A stretch of 64,000 nt of DNA from JAQVEM01 sp964610315 (GTDB lineage: Bacteria; Actinomycetota; Humimicrobiia; Humimicrobiales; Humimicrobiaceae). Under the pieces are notes generated by a model that was not told the DNA's origin, did not search any database, and saw only the letters and a list, made by a program, of their open reading frames with translations. The stretch lies in the NCBI GenBank assembly GCA_964610315.1, contig CAZSVM010000001.1, forward strand, positions 1 to 64,000, written 5' to 3'. Shown here one piece after another: positions 62,059 through 64,000 of the stretch. The translations under genes were made by a program, and so were the position numbers. Position 1 is the stretch's first letter; the number at the start of each line of letters is the position of its first letter.

Positions 62059-64000
62059 TTTTCTTTCTTTAATATATCTAAAATTTTATCCTTTACTGAA
62101 ATTATTGCTTTCTTCATGAAATTTTTATCGGGAAAACCCATTTGCGCGTAGCGGGGTTTCCCTCCGCCTCCGCCTTTTAACTTCTTACTTATTTCTCCTG
62201 CAATCTTTCCGCAATCTATACCCTTTTTTAGCAGGTCTTTGGTCGCCTGTAGAATTATAACCGGTTTATTGTTTACTATATTACCCAGAATAATAAAAGT
62301 ATTTATTCCTTTGTAGTAATCTATAATTTCATCTCCCACTCTGCCAATACTTGCTATTTCCATATTCGATAACATATCGTATTTGGAAAAATCATAATCG
62401 ATTATCTTTAATCCGGCATCCGAGGCTTTATATTTGAATTTATTAATTATTTCTTTCTTTGCAATTTTAATCTGCAGCAGTTCCAGTTCTTCTTCTTTTC
62501 TCTTTACACTATCTTTTATTTCTTTTAAAGTCCCCGGTATTTTGCTTTCTTCAACTTCCATACTGGAAGATATTTTCTTTAATATTCTTTCTTTTTCTTC
62601 CAGATAGCTATAAGCATACATGCCGGTTGCTGCTTCGATTCTTCTTAAGTTAGCTCCTATACTGGAATCGGATATTATTTTAAATAAACCAATTTCCCCT
62701 GTCCTCTCTACGTGAATTCCCCCACAAAGCTCCCTACTGTAATTATCTATCTCTACCACTCTTACAAACTTACCATATTTTTCATCAAACAGAGCTATTG
62801 CTCCGATTTCTTCAGCAAATTCTCTGGTAGTTTCAAAACATCTTACCGGGTCATCATTTTGAATCTTTTCGTTTACCATCCGCTCTATCCTCTTAAGATT
62901 TTCCTCTGATGGAGGGTTATATATGGAATAATCAAATCTGAATCTATCTTCACCTACCAAAGAACCGGCTTGTTTCACCTCACTACCAAAGATATTTCTT
63001 AAAACCCAGTGCAGAATGTGAGTAGTGGTATGATTTTTGCTAATATCCTTTCTATAGCGATAATCAACCTCTGCACTTATTTCGTCACCCACTTTTAATT
63101 TACCTTTTTCAACACTGCCTTTATGAGTGTAGATACCTTCGACCGGAATAATACAATCATTGACTATAAATATATTATCATTTTTCTTAATAATACCTTT
63201 ATCCCCAATCTGGCCTCCTTTTTCTCCGTAAAAAGGCGTTTGCCTTAAAATTATTTCACCTTTTTCTCCCCGGGATAACTTCAAAGCCAATTTTTTGTTA
63301 CCGTTTTTGTCGATTTTTATTATATTTTCGATTACGGTCTTTACTTTATTTTTATGATAGCCCGTAAATTCTACTTCCAGATTTGCACTTATCCTTCTAT
63401 ATAACTCCATATCCTTATCCATCTCTCTATTGATTGTAACTTTCTTTCTTGACTTTTCAGTATGTTCCCTTAAATAATTATTAAATTTACTTAAGTCCAG
63501 TTTTATTTTATTTTCGTTTAATATTTCCCTGGTAAGCTCAACCGGAAATCCAAATGTATCATACAATCTGAATGCATCTTTTGGATTAAGGTATTCTTTT
63601 TTGGCTTTTTTAATCTCTTTTACTTTCCGGATTAAAACCTTGCTTCCTTCCTTTAATGTTCTGGTGAATCTTTTTTCTTCATCATTTACCAATTTAAATG
63701 AAAAGTCTTTTTTCTCTAAAAGCTCAGGGTAAATTTTCGAATATTCGTTTATAACTATTTGCCCGATATGGTTCAGAAAATAATCTTTGATTCCTATTAA
63801 TTTACCAAATCTTATAGATCTTCTTATTATCCTCCTTAATATATAACCACGACCCTCATTGGAAGGCACCACTCCGTCAGAGATTAAAAAATAGACGGCT
63901 CTTACATGATCCGCTATTATTCTTATACCTCTGTTAAATTCCGGATTATTTTCCCTGTCATTATTTAAATAATTCTTACTATCGGATATTTCCTCTATTT
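62055..64000 (-). CDS. alaS: Alanyl-tRNA synthetase (5' end outside the window)
   Basis: The frame is open from the stop at 62055 to the window edge, giving 647 C-terminal residues; the N-terminal catalytic part is cut off. An internal ATG at 63872 is not the start: the frame upstream continues with RGIRIIADHVRAVYFLISDG, which is standard AlaRS. VPSNEGRGYILRRIIRRSIR ends the tRNA-recognition part. The editing domain has HTTTHILHW and the metal-binding Cys/His of CGGIHVERTGEIG. The DHHA1 C-terminus has GGGGGKPRYAQMG. Confidence 0.95.
   Translation of the reverse strand, partial: IEEISDSKNYLNNDRENNPEFNRGIRIIADHVRAVYFLISDGVVPSNEGRGYILRRIIRRSIRFGKLIGIKDYFLNHIGQIVINEYSKIYPELLEKKDFSFKLVNDEEKRFTRTLKEGSKVLIRKVKEIKKAKKEYLNPKDAFRLYDTFGFPVELTREILNENKIKLDLSKFNNYLREHTEKSRKKVTINREMDKDMELYRRISANLEVEFTGYHKNKVKTVIENIIKIDKNGNKKLALKLSRGEKGEIILRQTPFYGEKGGQIGDKGIIKKNDNIFIVNDCIIPVEGIYTHKGSVEKGKLKVGDEISAEVDYRYRKDISKNHTTTHILHWVLRNIFGSEVKQAGSLVGEDRFRFDYSIYNPPSEENLKRIERMVNEKIQNDDPVRCFETTREFAEEIGAIALFDEKYGKFVRVVEIDNYSRELCGGIHVERTGEIGLFKIISDSSIGANLRRIEAATGMYAYSYLEEKERILKKISSSMEVEESKIPGTLKEIKDSVKRKEEELELLQIKIAKKEIINKFKYKASDAGLKIIDYDFSKYDMLSNMEIASIGRVGDEIIDYYKGINTFIILGNIVNNKPVIILQATKDLLKKGIDCGKIAGEISKKLKGGGGGKPRYAQMGFPDKNFMKKAIISVKDKILDILKKEK

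Noticed and set aside
62055..63872. Taking the ATG at 63872 as the alaS start
   Set aside because: The frame continues upstream to the window edge with conserved alanyl-tRNA synthetase sequence, so the gene is cut by the window.
1..64000. CRISPR arrays or known defence systems
   Set aside because: No regularly spaced direct repeats and no Cas, restriction-modification or toxin-antitoxin genes were recognised.

Overview
The window is a dense, low-G+C bacterial chromosome segment. About 61 protein genes and one tRNA all lie on the minus strand, mostly in tight runs with overlaps of 4 to 32 bases. The only plus-strand element I can support is a small structured RNA at 14786-14952. No CRISPR array, prophage, intact insertion sequence or recognisable defence locus was seen.

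Gene order points to a deep, AT-rich branch of Actinomycetota. Three blocks follow the order known from Mycobacterium: (1) FHA (GarA-like), MerR, DUF151, MerR at 526-6191, here interrupted by dacF, DUF3048 and hpt; (2) tlyA-nadK-recN-pyrG-nudix-xerD, then scpA-scpB, cmk and der, spread over 7414-39910; (3) alaS-ruvX-mltG-aroE, then aroC-aroK-aroB-aroQ-pepQ-efp-nusB at 40894-64000. The lineage is inferred from this synteny as I remember it; no marker-gene tree could be run.

Layout, right to left (direction of transcription): alaS, ruvX, mltG, a methyltransferase, a U32 peptidase, acylphosphatase and aroE. Next come type IV pilus genes (pilT, pilC, a sigma factor, pilA, pilD, pilM, pilN, pilO and a PilP-like lipoprotein), then aroC-K-B-Q and three minor pilin-like genes. 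After these come pepQ, efp, nusB, ispA, tlyA, nadK, recN, pyrG, a DUF1461 protein, an M20 peptidase, a Nudix hydrolase, xerD, an M50 protease, trpS, scpA and scpB. A more accessory stretch (15024-28187) holds a transglutaminase lipoprotein, a glycosyltransferase, a MATE exporter, a CDF transporter, transketolase, transaldolase, a GGDEF/HD-GYP receptor and a YhfC-type membrane protein. The left end has tyrA, aroA, cmk, plsC, ispH, a DUF512 radical SAM protein, der, gpsA, tRNA-Pro and the GarA/MerR/DUF151/MerR group.

Functionally the window holds the shikimate route except its first enzyme (aroB, aroQ, aroE, aroK, aroA, aroC, plus tyrA), two isoprenoid genes (ispH, ispA), chromosome segregation and repair genes (scpAB, xerD, recN, ruvX), and much of a type IV pilus without PilQ or PilB. 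The best leads for new biology are the plus-strand RNA, a double palindrome over the promoter of a merR/nuclease-like gene pair, the sigma factor inside the pilus locus, and the LVIVD-PKD-transglutaminase lipoprotein.
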